64,000 nucleotides of DNA from Hofstenia miamia (GCA_004352715.1 SCFE01000084.1:1128613-1192612), one strand, 5' to 3'; counted from the first letter of the stretch, positions 35,936 through 47,990 are shown. Translations and numbers: made by a program. The notes: a model not told the origin generated them from the letters alone.

Positions 35936-36137
35936 TGTGTAGATTAGGAAAAGAAATATCTTTCTCGCAAATGAAGTAAATAATTTGTAAAGAATTGTAG
36001 TCAATGTTTAGCAATTCGATTTGACGGAGTTTATGTAAGTTAATGAGTAATTGTCGTAAATTTTTCAGGTTGAAATTTTCATCAAAAGAAGGATGAATTT
36101 TTGCATTCAAATAACATTGTTCAAATGATTTCGCCAT
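35936..36137 (-). pseudogene. Second copy of ORF3 start, cut by gap
   Basis: The first 67 codons starting MAKSFEQCYLNAK are open up to the gap and nearly identical to the start at 39759 (one visible difference, CGC/TGC near 35969). The LTR directly upstream is also duplicated. The pair of LTR-plus-ORF starts therefore forms a tandem arrangement about 3.6 kb apart. Confidence 0.8.
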
Positions 36138-36922
36138 TGTGTGTTTGTAAAAGAGTAGAGTGTTACAATGAGACGTTTATAAGAGTCTATAGTGAAGGGT
36201 AGGACAGTTGCTGAAGGAGATGAAGTTTTATAACACAAAAGAGTTTGTATGTGTTCCTTTGTTTTAGTGGGAGTATTACAATCCACCTAATTTCTCAGCT
36301 CATTTTAGACTAGAGAAAATGCAATAATTATAGCTACATGTAAACCGTGCTTCCTAACCATACTCATTCTTATACCTAATACCTACTATCACCTAGACTA
36401 GAGGAGTCAACCCAGAGGGCCATTTAGAGCCTCTGCTTATCCTACCTTTCGCCCAGAGTGATACCTTAAGCATTGATCATAGTGATCAGATACATAGATA
36501 AAATAAATATAATAACAAGTAATAAGGGGGCAATTTATGAAAAACTATATTATCCTGAAAATGCTAAAAGGTAATGTTAATTAAATCTACGGCTAGGGAA
36601 ATTTCTAATAGTAAAAATAAAAGCAACTAAAAGCTAGGGTAGCTAAACTTAAATTAACAGAAATCACACATTTTAGTATTTACAAATAATAGAAAACAGT
36701 CACTCACTTATTATCAAATGGTGAGTAATAGCAGAACAAAATATTTAAAATATACTGCAATGTCTGATATTCAAATTACGCAAACAAAATGGATTCCTTG
36801 TATGAGCAACCAATCAGAATACAAAGAATATTAAATCACTAATTGTACATTGCCTATCATCACAATATTACTAAATCGACACATATTATCAATTTACAAA
36901 TTAGGGATGCAAATATACTACA
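36138..36922 (-). mobile_element. LTR (family D), left copy
   Basis: About 785 bp, nearly identical to 39760-40542. In element orientation it starts TGTAGTATATTTGC at 36922. Its inner end is near the ORF start; TTTTACA at about 36147 would give a TGT...ACA LTR. It serves as 3' LTR for the ORF3 unit at 36923-39759 and as 5' LTR for the partial copy to its left. Confidence 0.75.
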
Positions 36923-39759
36923 TGCCCACCCAGCTCAGACTAAGATCCAGGATACATATGTCAGCTTCTTCTTCCAAGAGTTTTTGAGTTTTGGTGATGA
37001 TGTCAGCGCATTGGTATCATTCCATGAGACAGTAGAGAGTAACAAGTCAGAACAAAGTATTGAGCACATTGTTTCTAGTTCAGTTGGTGAGCGACTTTTG
37101 AACATAATGTTTTTGTTGTGTTGTAGTCAATGTGATATCACATGAGATATATGAAAATAGTTTATTTTTTCATTGAAAATGGACGAAAATCTTTTGTAGA
37201 GTCGTAAACCTTTGATAGCAATCATTAATGTAAGCTTAGCATCGAAATCGGAATTATGCGCTAATGCTGTATCAATGTTTAGAGTGGGATATAATTCCTG
37301 AAATGTTGTAACAAGATTTATGGTTTCCTTTATTTCTTTAAACAATAGTGAAATGTTGTTGGTTACATCATCTTCTGTGATCGCATTAATATCAGTTTTT
37401 CTTGATCATAACATGACTTTTATTTCTGTTCTATATGCAACATCGTAAAATTTTAATTTCTCTTTAGTGAGATTTGCCCAAAGCACGTCCATACCACCAG
37501 AGAATAATGCAACAGTTGGAGTAGACATTTTAGAAATTGCCTGTTTTTTGTGATATTTGTTTATGAATGGGTTTCCATTACGTAACAATTCAGCTAGAGT
37601 GTGTGAGGAATCAACATAAAGTTTTTGTTGTTGCTGTGTTGTTTGATTTTATCAGTAGTGGTTTTATATTTTTCTGTTTTAATGTAGTTGTTAAGAGTCA
37701 TTAAGCTGTTGTGATAGTTTTCATTGTAAAGCCGTTTACGCCATCATTAATTGTTGTTGAGCCTTTCCATGCAGGCATTATTGCAGGTAATTTTAATGCT
37801 GAAGGTGGTGTGCATAATTAATTTTCACTTGTGATATTTTTCCAGAGTGTGTCTTCTGTGATATCTGTTGTTTTTATCCATGCTACACCATACGTAACAG
37901 GAAAATTATGTTGTGCTTTATCAATTGTCATCCAAAATTCGTTGCTAAATCCAACTTTTCTTAGTTGAAGTTGAATAGGTTTGGGTACAAAGAATTTTGC
38001 TGGTGTACATTCAACGTCAAGACTTAATAATTGTAGTGGTTTGAGTAAATTGTCTATCTCTTGTTCTGAGAATATTTCTGTGGCGAAATAAGTTTTGAGA
38101 TTTTCAGTGTCACATTCTTTTACTGGACAGTATTGTCATGGAGTGGCAATTTCCGTTTGTTGAGATATAGAGGGAATCTTGGTGATGAGGAAGTTTTCGT
38201 CTACTACAGATATCAACTCTTGCAATTGTTCTGGAGGTTTAATACCGAGTTTTTCTAAGTTGACTTTCTCAATTTCATTTTGGAGTCATGGAGATAATGT
38301 TATCATGCTCTCTCAGAGGAGAATTTCTTCTTGCTCAAGTTTGATAGGACTGAGTGGAACTTTTTCAGTAACAATAATGTTTGTCAAAACGCCATTTTGT
38401 AGAAGTGATTTATTAAAATAAACTTCTTTTTGGTATTTGCAAGTGACATAGTATTTCTAAACCATTTATATAGTAAATTATTGCGATTATCAGCAAGTTT
38501 GCGTTTATATTTTTGGCGTATTGTTTTAGTGTTCTTTTGTCTTCTATTGAAAATATCATCAGTAGAAAGAGGTAGTAGATCTCCAGGGAGGGTGTTGTAA
38601 CGAGTTTCACTGGTAGCACCCAACATGTATTTTTGGTACATGATCAGAGAAGAGTGTAATATCATTGTAATCTATTCCAAGCTTGAAACATAAGATTGTA
38701 ATCAGAATTATACCGGTAATGTGGTATTGGCAGAGTAAGCATGTAAAATATTTTTCGTATCTGTAGAATATTTTTGCGTCTGGTTTTAGAGGACTAGTTG
38801 CAATAGTTATGCCAATTAATAGCCAATTTTTTGCTTTTGTAGAAATGGGAGCTATGGCCATTTCGAAATTCGTAGTCTTTGACATGTTTTGGCGTAATTT
38901 TTTATCAATGGGTAAAGATAGTGTTTCGAATTTCGTCAAGAATATCGATAGTAGCCACATAGCTGCTTTGGCATTGAAGGTTGGAACTCTTTCTTCTGAG
39001 AATAACGTTTTACTGAAGTCAGTTTTATCTTTTAGATTAAATGATATTTGCATGTTAGATATTGCTGTTTCTATGGAAGAGTGATAACTTAGTAATGGCG
39101 CTTTAATTTCAATATCAGGCCATATTTCAGTTTTCACTTGTTATTCAAATATTATTCCAGTAACTATTTAATTCCCTTACTGTGGCGTCTGATAATTGCA
39201 TTGTAAGATGAATAGAGACTTTGCCTAGATTAATGAGTTGATTGTGTTCATTCAATATTTCAGCAGCTTGTGCATAAAGACATAAATCAATTGTGAGTCA
39301 TGTATCAACAATTGGACAAATGGCTGGTAGTTTATTATTCATCATAATATTGGTGTACATCATTTTCGATATGCTGTCGTCACTGTAGTCATTGTTTAGA
39401 ATGATGTAGTCATCAAAGTCAAAAATGAAAAAATTTTTTACAGTTTGTTCTAATGTTTTAAAGAATTCGGGAGTGATTAAAATTTCGCATTCAATGTAAA
39501 TGAAAGATAATGTTACCTTATTCTTTATTGCCATTGTACTAACTTTTTCCAAAAGTTTGTGTAGATTAGGAAAAGAAATATCTTTCTTGCAAATGAAGTA
39601 AATAATTTGTAAAGAATTGTAGTCAATGTTTAGCAATTCGATTTGACGGAGTTTATGTAAGTTAATGAGTAATTGTCGTAAATTTTTCAGGTTGAAATTT
39701 TCATCAAAAGAAGGATGAATTTTTGCATTCAAATAACATTGTTCAAATGATTTCGCCAT
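36923..39759 (-). pseudogene. ORF3 unit between two LTRs (copy III)
   Basis: It starts at ATG 39759, a few bases inside the right LTR. The first 153 codons are open (MAKSFEQCYLNAK to CPIVDT), ending at a TGA where other copies continue. The middle block is open at 39137-38607 (IWPDIEIKAPLLSYHSS, AAMWLLSIFLT, FEMAIAPIS, KYFTCLLCQYHI). A further piece lies at 38665-38384. The C-terminal block at 37588-37127 includes TVALFSGGMDVLWANL, LAHNSDFDAKLTLMIAIKGL and LYKRF. This gives the full domain order, about 900 codons, in one place. No gag, protease, RT or integrase lies between the LTRs. At least four stops or frameshifts break the frame. There is no signal peptide, membrane span or zinc knuckle. 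I do not recognise the family. Confidence 0.7.
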
Positions 39760-40542
39760 TGTGTGTTTGTAAAAGAGTAGAGTGTTACAATGAGACGTTT
39801 ATAAGAGTCTATAGTGAAGGGTAGGCCGGTTTCTGAAGGAGATGAAGTTTGATAACACAAAAGAGTTTGTATGTGTTCCTTTGTTTTAGTGGGAGTATTA
39901 CGATCCACCTAATTTCTCAGCTCATTTTAGACTAGAGAAATTGCAATAATTATAGCTACACGTAAACCGTGCTTCCTAACCATACTCATCCTTATACCTA
40001 ATACCTACTATCACCTAGACTAGAGGAGTCAAACCAGAGGGCCATTTAGAGCCTCTGGTTATCCTACCTTTCGCCCAGAGTGATACCTTAAGCATTGATC
40101 ATAGTGATCAGATACATAGATAAAATAAATATAATAACAAGTAATAAGGGGGCAATTTATGAAAAAATATATTATCCGGAAATTCCAAAGGTAATGTTAA
40201 TTAAATCTACGGCTAGGGAAATTTCTAATAGTAAAAATAAAAGCAACTGAAAGCTAGGGTAGCTAAACTTAAATTAACAGAAATCACACATTTTAGTATT
40301 TACAAATAATAGAAAACAGTCACGCACTTATTATCAAACGGTGAGTAATAGCAGAACAAAATATTTAAAATATACTGCAATGTCTGATATTCAAATTATG
40401 CAAACAAAATGGATTCCTTGTATGAGCAACCAATCAGAATACAAAGAATATTAAATCACTAATTGTACATTGCCTATCATCACAATATTACTAAATCGAC
40501 ACATATTATCAATTTACAAATTAGGGATGCAAATATACTACA
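39760..40542 (-). mobile_element. LTR (family D), right copy
   Basis: About 783 bp, nearly identical to 36138-36922. It starts (minus orientation) TGTAGTATATTTGC at 40542. The ORF3 ATG lies immediately inside, and ATGGCGA overlaps a TGGCGA that equals the first six bases of the primer site at 41800. The primer site of this unit may thus overlap the start codon; this is inference. Confidence 0.78.
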
Positions 40543-40589
40543 TTATTTTTACTTGGAAATATTTTTTGATTCCACTTTTTAAACAAATA

Positions 40590-40729
40590 CGCAATGTGGG
40601 AAAGTAAAACTAAAAAAATACAAAAATGTAGGCTAATGTGTGAAAATAAACTAAAAAGTAAGTAAGTGTGGGAAAGCAATACATGTAAAGTAAGTAAATG
40701 TGGGAAAGTAAATCTAAAAAGTAAATTAA
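40590..40729. repeat. Short tandem repeat, GTGGGAAAGTAA units
   Basis: About four irregular units of 30-40 bp containing AAGTAAGTAAATGTGGGAAAG. The LTR at 40730 begins at its right edge. Confidence 0.7.
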
Positions 40730-41799
40730 TGTAGCATCATCCACACAAATCTCAAATAAGCTGCAAAACGTAGAGCAGAAAGGATTAAGATCAAAGAATA
40801 GATGATTAAAAATATTGTAATCAAATCAATTAGAATTATTTAAGATTTATTTGTATTATGCAACTAATAATTAATATGTGTCAAAAAAAAGATATTTGTA
40901 TCTGTCGATAAAAATACATTTTGACTAAATGACGCTTTCATTATTTTCAGCCGCCATCTTGGCAGAAGTTTAAATTTGAATCGACAGGTACTTCTTTTGG
41001 AATTACTATAAATAGATACAAACGCATTGTAAGAGTTTGATTGTTGAGCTAATCAAGTGGTGTTTAGTAGTGGTCTGGATCCATCACAGGGAACAATTCT
41101 AGGGTCTCTGTGCCAGATCATGATAGTGCACATAGGTTAGGTATAGGGGTTTTCTCTCGATTAGCTGACTAGCATTCCATTACTACATGTATTAAAATAA
41201 TTAATTGTCAACAAACGGTTGGATGACCAAAACCTAGGAGATATATTAATACTATTTTAGATCTAAATTGATGACCCACAAATGACCAATAATGTGACAA
41301 TACATGTACTAAATTATAAATGTAAGCTAGGAAGTTGTTTGAACGAAATATATTTAAATAAGCCAATATATTTTCAGTAATGGCTAACAGGTAATGTTTA
41401 ATGAACAACTAGTAACCAGTCATGTTGTGAATAGATATAACACTTTCAGAACATAGAGTTTAAGTCGAGTTGTGCCATGCATTGAGTATGCACTGAGCTA
41501 AAGTAGAATATACATAATATTTATCAATTGAGCTGAGAAGTGACGCTCAACCAATGGATGGAATGGTGGAACTGGATGTGGAGATCCACTTTGGGCAGAT
41601 GCCCTTTAAGAGAACATTACAGAGATTACTGCATGGCTTTGTCACCTAAATAGTGAATGGTTAATTCCAAGTTACATAAGTTAATGGAAGCAACAAATCA
41701 AGCAGCATGTAACAAGTAAATCCTTACCCACAATAACACAACTAACATTATATAGTAGCAGTAGATAAGCAGTGATAATGCCTGGTAGAGGATATTACA
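40730..41799 (+). mobile_element. 5' LTR (family B) of the plus-strand retroelement
   Basis: It runs from TGTAGCATCATCC to GATATTACA, 1070 bp, followed directly by the primer site. It has a TATA box (TATAAATAG, 41007-41015) and the conserved TGGATCCATC...GGGTC...GTGCCAG box about 60 bases downstream. It is related to, but clearly diverged from, the LTRs at 25484, 49067 and 56759. No matching 3' LTR is visible, because the element is cut at 49067. Confidence 0.88.
41007..41015 (+). promoter_or_regulatory. TATA box of the family B LTR
   Basis: TATAAATAG. The same word stands at corresponding places in the LTRs at 49067 (49344-49352) and 56759 (57029-57037), 60-130 bases before the conserved LTR box, so it is likely the retroelement promoter. 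Confidence 0.6.
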
Positions 41800-41816
41800 T
41801 GGCGACTGTGACAGCC
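41800..41816 (+). other. Primer binding site of the retroelement
   Basis: TGGCGACTGTGACAGCC starts at the first base after the LTR, beginning with TGG as expected for pairing to a tRNA 3' CCA end. I cannot assign the tRNA with confidence. Confidence 0.7.
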
Positions 41817-42144
41817 AAGAACAGCAACTCTAAAGAAGAAACATTTAGTGAAACTACCCACACAACAAAAAAAGCAGCAAACAGTTACATGAACTAACAA
41901 TCAGTTAAGAGAGAGAGAGATACCTGAAACCAAACAAAAGCACTTCACTAAGGTCCCGGAATCGCGATCAAGAGGATGAAAGACCACTACGAACTAGAAA
42001 GGAAAAATGACAAAAGGAAAAAAAGGAATCGCAAAGAAAACTGTAATTAAAGCAGTAACTCCCATATTTTGGTGAAAACTCAGCCACAGACATGGAATTA
42101 CAATCCCTCAGTTCACGCCCAGAAACAAACCCCCAGATACAAAT

Positions 42145-43541
42145 CCACCGGATATAATGGAAATGTTAAGAAAAAGCCAAGAAAATGAAGAACTCCTTAA
42201 ATCAAATAGAACAATTGATGAAGAAAGTCAAAAATATGGAACAACAAAGCAAAATGATATTGACTGAGATCAGATTAAATATGGAAATGCGGCTAGATGA
42301 ACAAAGCCAGTTATTCCAAAATGAGATCAAAACCCTTACCCACCAATTATTGGAGTCCAATAAAAGGTTTCTAGAGCAAAACCAACAATGGCAAGAAATA
42401 AATCAAGAGTTGGAGAGAACAAACAGGCAACTAATCAAGGATAATGACCTACAGGCGGGAGAACTAGAACAGTTGAAAGACAAATTAAGATTGTTACAAC
42501 TAATGGAAGAGGAAAACAGGAGCAGCATGCAAACCCATGAAATTGAATTCCACTCCAGAAAGGAAAGTGAGCTCCAGGCACCAAATAGAAATCACATATG
42601 AGGAATTAGATGAAGACTCAGACTTTGAGAACAGAAATTCATTAACGAAATCACAAAAGCAGTTACTAAACAACTGCATGAAGAGGATGCCATAAGAAAC
42701 CATAAGAAGCCTAAATACGAGGACTCAATCTTACCACAATCAACTGCCAGTGACACAATACCCTGCAAAGCAACACTACCCTAATTCAACAGAAGAGTTG
42801 ATGGTTACGATCCTACATTTGCCGAGTGGCTACAAATGTTTGAATTGACAATGGCAGAATGAAAAGTGAGCCAAAAGGCAGCAGCAGCAAGACTCCCACT
42901 ATACCTAACAGGGGCAGCCTCCCAGCACTATTTGCTTTTGGATGCGGAAATGAAAAGAAATTATCAGCTACTAATTGGAGATTTTATGAACTACTATGAG
43001 AACAAGAGTTTCAAAAATCAATACAGAATCATTCTAAATGCGACAAAAATGAAGAAAACTGACAACATTCGAAATTATATGCAACAAGTTGAACAATTAC
43101 TAATGCTCAGCTGAAGAGAAAACAGATACTCAAAATATGATTTGTTCTCGCATATTTGCAAGGGGATGCCTGAAAGCATCAGAATGCAGTTCGAAATCAA
43201 ATGCAATGTTGATGATAAGCTGGAGAGAATGATTAGAAAGGCAGTTGACATACAAGCAACCATTGAAAACAATGCATAGAGAGGGATCAAATTGGAGAAA
43301 CAATCTCAAACCATGTATCCCCAACAAAGCTTATACAGAGGCAAAGCAAGAAAAGATAATAAAGGTGAAAGAAAAAGATGGTAAGACTAGAAAAGTAAAA
43401 GAGAAAGACGTCAAATGTTATGGTTGCAGACAGAAAGGACATAAAAAACCAGACTGCCCAAAACAAATAAACGTAATAGGAGATGAAGAGGCTTATTATG
43501 ATGAAGAGGATGTACTACAAACAGAAGACGAAATCAACTAA
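42145..43541 (+). pseudogene. gag: Gag of the plus-strand gypsy-like element
   Basis: A leader of about 330 bases follows the primer site. The coiled coil is open at 42185-42601 and matches 16796-17100. The capsid-like domain follows in shifted frames (FNRRVDGYDPTFAEWLQ near 42790; AAARLPLYLTGAASQHYLL near 42890; YYENKSFKNQYRI near 42995). The nucleocapsid region at 43245-43541 has a CCHC zinc knuckle, CYGCRQKGHKKPDC, then an acidic tail. Interruptions include TAA at about 42781 (AAA in the other gag copy), TGA at about 42860 and stops near 43113 and 43277. It is the structural protein that would package the RNA. Confidence 0.82.
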
Positions 43542-44110
43542 GCATTGCCAACTGATGAGGAGTCTGAAAACTAAGTAGAGCGCCAACTCATGACAACTGT
43601 GCATTGATAATGATCCTGAAAAACCTTGACATGATGAATATGATAACAAAAACTATCATCAGACTCATCTGGAAGGCAACAAAGACAACGGGGAGTGAAT
43701 CAAAGACAACCAATGAGTGATGTGCCATGAAGCTGGGATTCAAATGGGAAGACTTGAATAGTTGCAATAAGAGACTAATCAATGCATCAGGGGATTATAT
43801 CAATATGAAAGGAATGATAAACATAGTACAAATGGGATCGTGAATACAACATTTGAACAACCTTTGGTGGTGGTGGATACACACAATAATTTGCTGCCAT
43901 ATGAAGTCATATTAGGCAATGACTTCTTGACAAAAAATGGATGTGTTATTAATTATGCTAATAGAACCATAAAGGTAAAAGAAGAAGAGATGGAGATTGA
44001 GGAAGAACAAGAGAAGCAGAAGAAGAACAAGAGAAGCATTTCAACTGCAAGAAGACATCCACCTACAGCCACATCAGTGGAAAATGCACACAATAGGGAC
44101 GCAATATAAT
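43542..44110 (+). pseudogene. Aspartic protease domain, active site lost
   Basis: The C-terminal half is clear: LINASGDYINMKG near 43775, then FEQPLVVVDTHNNLLPYEVI and LGNDFLTKNGCVINY (43850-43960), matching the protease at 51620-52297. At the position of DTG in that copy (AAIDTGAV), this copy reads ATKTTGS. The replaced stretch (43652-43682) resembles 44275-44306 further downstream. A Lys/Glu-rich tail ends at 44109. Confidence 0.7.
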
Positions 44111-44499
44111 GCTATACGACAACAAAGGCATTAACACTAAACAAGTATCAATGCCATCTAGTGTCTGTACAATAAAACATGGAAAGGGAAGAATCCCAAT
44201 CCTCAATGCTACAAACCAGAATGTCAATCTGAAAAGATCTCAAATAAGAATATATGGGAAATACATCAAAACTAACATCAGACTCATCTGGAAGGCAATC
44301 AAAGACGATGATGGAGTGAGTAATTTGCATGGTCGATTCAAGGACTTGCAAAGGAAAGTGGATAGTACTCCACATGGCCAACTCAAGGGTGAGTGGACAA
44401 ACACCATCAAAGTCGCAAGTACTCCCAAAAGCTGACTCAAGGGCATTAGGATGAAAGCAGAAGAAGAAGATACATACAGAATACCCGAAATAAACAACA

Positions 44500-45880
44500 A
44501 AGACTACTAACATCTAGAAGAACGTGAGATCACACAACTAAGAACACTCCTAGAAAAACACAAACGTATATTCAACTACAGAGAGATAAGCGTAGGTCAG
44601 GCAGTAGACGAAAAGCACAAGATAGTCATGACAACAGACAAACCAATCAAACTACCAGTCAGAAAGATGCCTGAGTAGCTGAAAGATGAATATAATCACA
44701 TATTGGAAGAACTGATCAACAACAAAATTATTCGGCCAAGTGAGAGCCCATACACAGCACCAACTGTGTTTGTAAAACAGGGAAACAAGTACCACTTATG
44801 TATTGAATTTCGCAAATTAAATGAAGTAATGAAAAAGGACTCATACCCCTTACCGCAAATAGAGGATATGCTCTGCAAAGCCAGTAAACACAACTACTTT
44901 ACAACATTGGATCTATGCAAAGCCTACTGGCAAGTGAAGATGGAAGAGGATGATATTGAGAAGACAGCATTTATAACTCCATATGGGCTATACGAATGGA
45001 TATATATGGCATTCAGACTCTGTAATGCACCAGCAACTTTTCAGAGGTACATAACGAAGGTACTAAAAAATAAGACACATAGAATGGAAGAGGGGGTCAA
45101 CGCCTATATAGATGACATCATAGTCACAAGCAATACAGTCCAAGAACATCTGGAAAAATTGGAAAAAACGTTAACCATCCTAGAGAATGCGGGACTTTGC
45201 ATTAACAGAAATAAGTGTGACATTCTCAAAGAGAAAATAGTGTTCTTGGGAAGAATGATAGAAAAGGGCAGAATTTGCATGAAAGATAGAAAAACTGAAC
45301 AACAAAAAGATATACAGAAAATTATGGGATTCTTCAATTATTATGGAATATAGCTGGTAAGACGGCAAAGATGACCAGATTGATGAGGAAATCAGTGCCA
45401 TTCATATGGACTTGGCAGGAGCAGGAGGAACTGGACAATATCAAAGAAGAACCTGTGAAATTACCCTCCCTCAATACACCAGATTACAATGAAAAATTCA
45501 TATTAGATTGCGACGCTAGCAAGGTGGCAATTGGAGCAATGCTTGGTCAAATAAAGAATGGAAAAGAGGTACCCATCCAGTTTTTTAGCCGCAAACTGAG
45601 GGCAAGTGAAGAATATTACAGCTCTACTAAAGTAGAGATGCTCGCATTGATTGAGAGTATCAAGAAATTTCGACATTTCCTCATTGGTAGAGAATTTAGA
45701 GTACAAACAGACAATAGTGGATTAGTGTGGCTAAAGAAGTTCTCTGGGGATAAGTCCGGAATAGTGTCACAGTGGATAGAATGCCTGAATGAGTTCACAT
45801 TTACGATCAAACACAGGAAAGGCACATTGCACAACAACATAGATTTTTGGACATCACTGCCCAAATACCAGAGAGATGTG
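44500..45880 (+). pseudogene. pol: Reverse transcriptase and RNase H
   Basis: RT starts near IFNYREISVGQAVDEKHKI (44570). A TAG at about 44677 interrupts PE.LKDEYNHI. The palm continues at 44703-45353: IIRPSESPYTAPTVFVKQ, then LCIEFRKLN, TLDLCKAYWQV, LCNAPATFQRYI and the catalytic YIDD at about 45104. A stop after GFFNYYGI (45351) and a frame change follow. RNase H at 45490-45860 shows LDCDASKVAIGAMLGQ, FFSRKL, STKVEMLALIESI and TDNSGLVWLKKF, the D-E-D triad of Ty3-type RNase H. It ends with HRKGTLHNNIDFW. The catalytic YIDD is intact, but the polyprotein is broken. Confidence 0.88.
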
Positions 45881-47276
45881 GCGAAAACGGACGGAGATAA
45901 GAAGCAATTCCAGTTCTTACCACACACCAAGTACAAAGGACTGCCAGAGATAAACGTGGACAAAAAAGGCCAAGCAGTACTACTGATACTTATGAGAGAA
46001 GAGATATCTGAACAAGAAATAGTAGACAAACAAAGAGATGACATAATCCTTGGTGAAACCATAAAAAAGGTTAGGGAACCTTGGACAACACTATCCCAAA
46101 TAACTGCAGGATATTACAAATGCTATAAATGGAAAATAAACAGGAACAGGCTACTATATGTCAAAGCTGGAAATAACTGGATTGTGGTTCCTGATTATTT
46201 CAAGAGAGAACTAATACGGAAAATACATGAGAAGGGCCATTTGGGAATTACACAGACAGAAAAGACGTTCAATGCAAGATTCATAATGACAGCCGTGAGG
46301 AAAGTAGTCAAGGACATCATTAACAAGTGCATGACATGCCTCCTCAATAACAAACAACACTTTCCACAAAGAGCACTGTTAGAGAAAATTATTGCGACTC
46401 AACCCAATGAAATAGTCCACATAGACCTGGAAATGCTATGAAAGGATGTGGAAGGATATCAATATTTACTGGTGATGGTAGACAATTTTACTAAGTATGC
46501 AAGGATGGTCCCAATGCGGAATACCATGGCAGAAACCACAGCAGAAATAGTCTTAAAAGAATGGATATTGCGACTAGGGCCAATGGAAACGATTATAACA
46601 GATAAGGGGCCCCAATTTGATAGTGGACTTTTCCAAGAAATGGCGAAGTTCCTGGAAATCGCAAGTGAATGAACAACTGAGTATTATCCGCAGGCCAACA
46701 GAGCAGTGGAGTGACTCAATCGAACATTAATCAAACAAATCAGAGTAGCAACAATGAGGATAGGAGGAAGTAGATGGAGAGAGGTGATCAAAATGATTGA
46801 ATACTATTATAACACTTTGGTGCATGCAACAACTGGAGTCTCACTGTTCAAGGCAATGTTCGGAACAGAAGTGGCGACCCTGCTTTCAATGCAATACACC
46901 AATTATAGTGGAAAGTTGGACAACGCATACATACAACAATTGAAAGATCAAATTACAGAGATTCACGAAACAATGTGTCAATATAAAAAAATTGGCAGTG
47001 AGACAGCAACGCAATTACAATAAAAAAATCTATGGTCACGCACACAAGGTAGGAGATCAAGTATATGCGTTCACACCAATTAAACTCACAGACACAAACC
47101 AAGTCTGGAAGTTGAAAATGGTATGGTCCGGCCCCCACACGATAACACAAACACTACTGAACAATGAATACATGTTAGACAATAATAGACTATTGCATTT
47201 TCAAAACCTAAAGAGAGCAACAGCAGACATCAAAGAGATGAAGATAGATGAGAACGCCAAATTCAAAATATGCTGA
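45881..47276 (+). pseudogene. Integrase of the plus-strand element
   Basis: It continues the RNase H frame to 46441. The zinc finger is HEKGHLG followed by CMTCLLNNKQH. The core has the first Asp in VHIDLEML and, after a TGA at 46439, VDNFTKYARMVPM with the second Asp in IITDKGPQFDSG. The Glu lies in ANRAVE, immediately before another TGA (46714). The C-terminal part follows at 46754-47023 and 46992-47276 (GDQVYAFTPIKLTD, then WKLKMVWSGPHTI), resembling the GPY/F-type tail of gypsy integrases. There are three or more interruptions. Confidence 0.85.
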
Positions 47277-47990
47277 ATTAATGGCAATGAAATTATATAC
47301 GATATGCATGATTTAGACAGCCTACACAAAGAAGAATTCGATGATGATATACAGCGGACGATGATTCAAGCCAAAGAGTGCTGCCCCAGAGGATAGCAAG
47401 AAATAAACCTATATATGACCCTGAAATATGGGATATAAATTTACTAACTGCGTTTAGGAAACTAGACGAACATGATGCACCCCTGGATGAAGAAGAGAGT
47501 GCGCAGAAACCAACAACCAGAGGAGCTCTCAACCACGAACAGGAGAAGAAGAGTTCTAAGAAATTCTCAAACTGGATGTCGACTCAAGGGCAGAAGGGAC
47601 AAGAATGAAGAACCAATGAACAGACTATGTAGAGTGAGAAGGCGTCCTAGTAGTCCCCAAGGCTGATTCAAGGGCAGGGAGACCAATGGACAAGAAGCCT
47701 CTCCCACCAGGGATCTGCAAGGCTGATTCAAGGGCACACAGAAAATTGGTGTGCAGCACAACTTTCCCTCCCAAAGTCCACGACGCCAACTCAAGGGCAG
47801 TGAGACACAAGGAGTTGCAGGGGAAGGTGTAAGTGATGGAAGAACCATGGAGACATGGAAGCGATTCAAGGCTGACGTTATCCCAAGTGGAACCACAACT
47901 GGTCAAGTGGCAGTAAGAGTAACTGTGAGCCGATTCAAGGGCAAATCAGTAGAAACTATTAGCACAGATTCACAGCCTTTGGATTGTGAA
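47277..47990 (+). other. Integrase-ORF3 spacer with repeated GACTCAAGGGCA word
   Basis: Copies of a (G/C)(C/T)(T/C)(G/A)A(C/T)TCAAGGGCA word lie at about 47578, 47661, 47721, 47785, 47871 and 47929, spaced 59-85 bases. Three more occur at 44332, 44377 and 44431. In one frame they encode (A/V)(D/N)SRA. The surrounding sequence is rich in codons for Arg, Lys, Ser and Pro, suggesting a disordered linker. Confidence 0.55.

Noticed and set aside
47567-47906. Minus-strand ORFs opposite the repeated GACTCAAGGGCA words
   Set aside because: They are antisense to the retroelement; their repeated LALNQP-like text is just the reverse reading of the plus-strand repeat.
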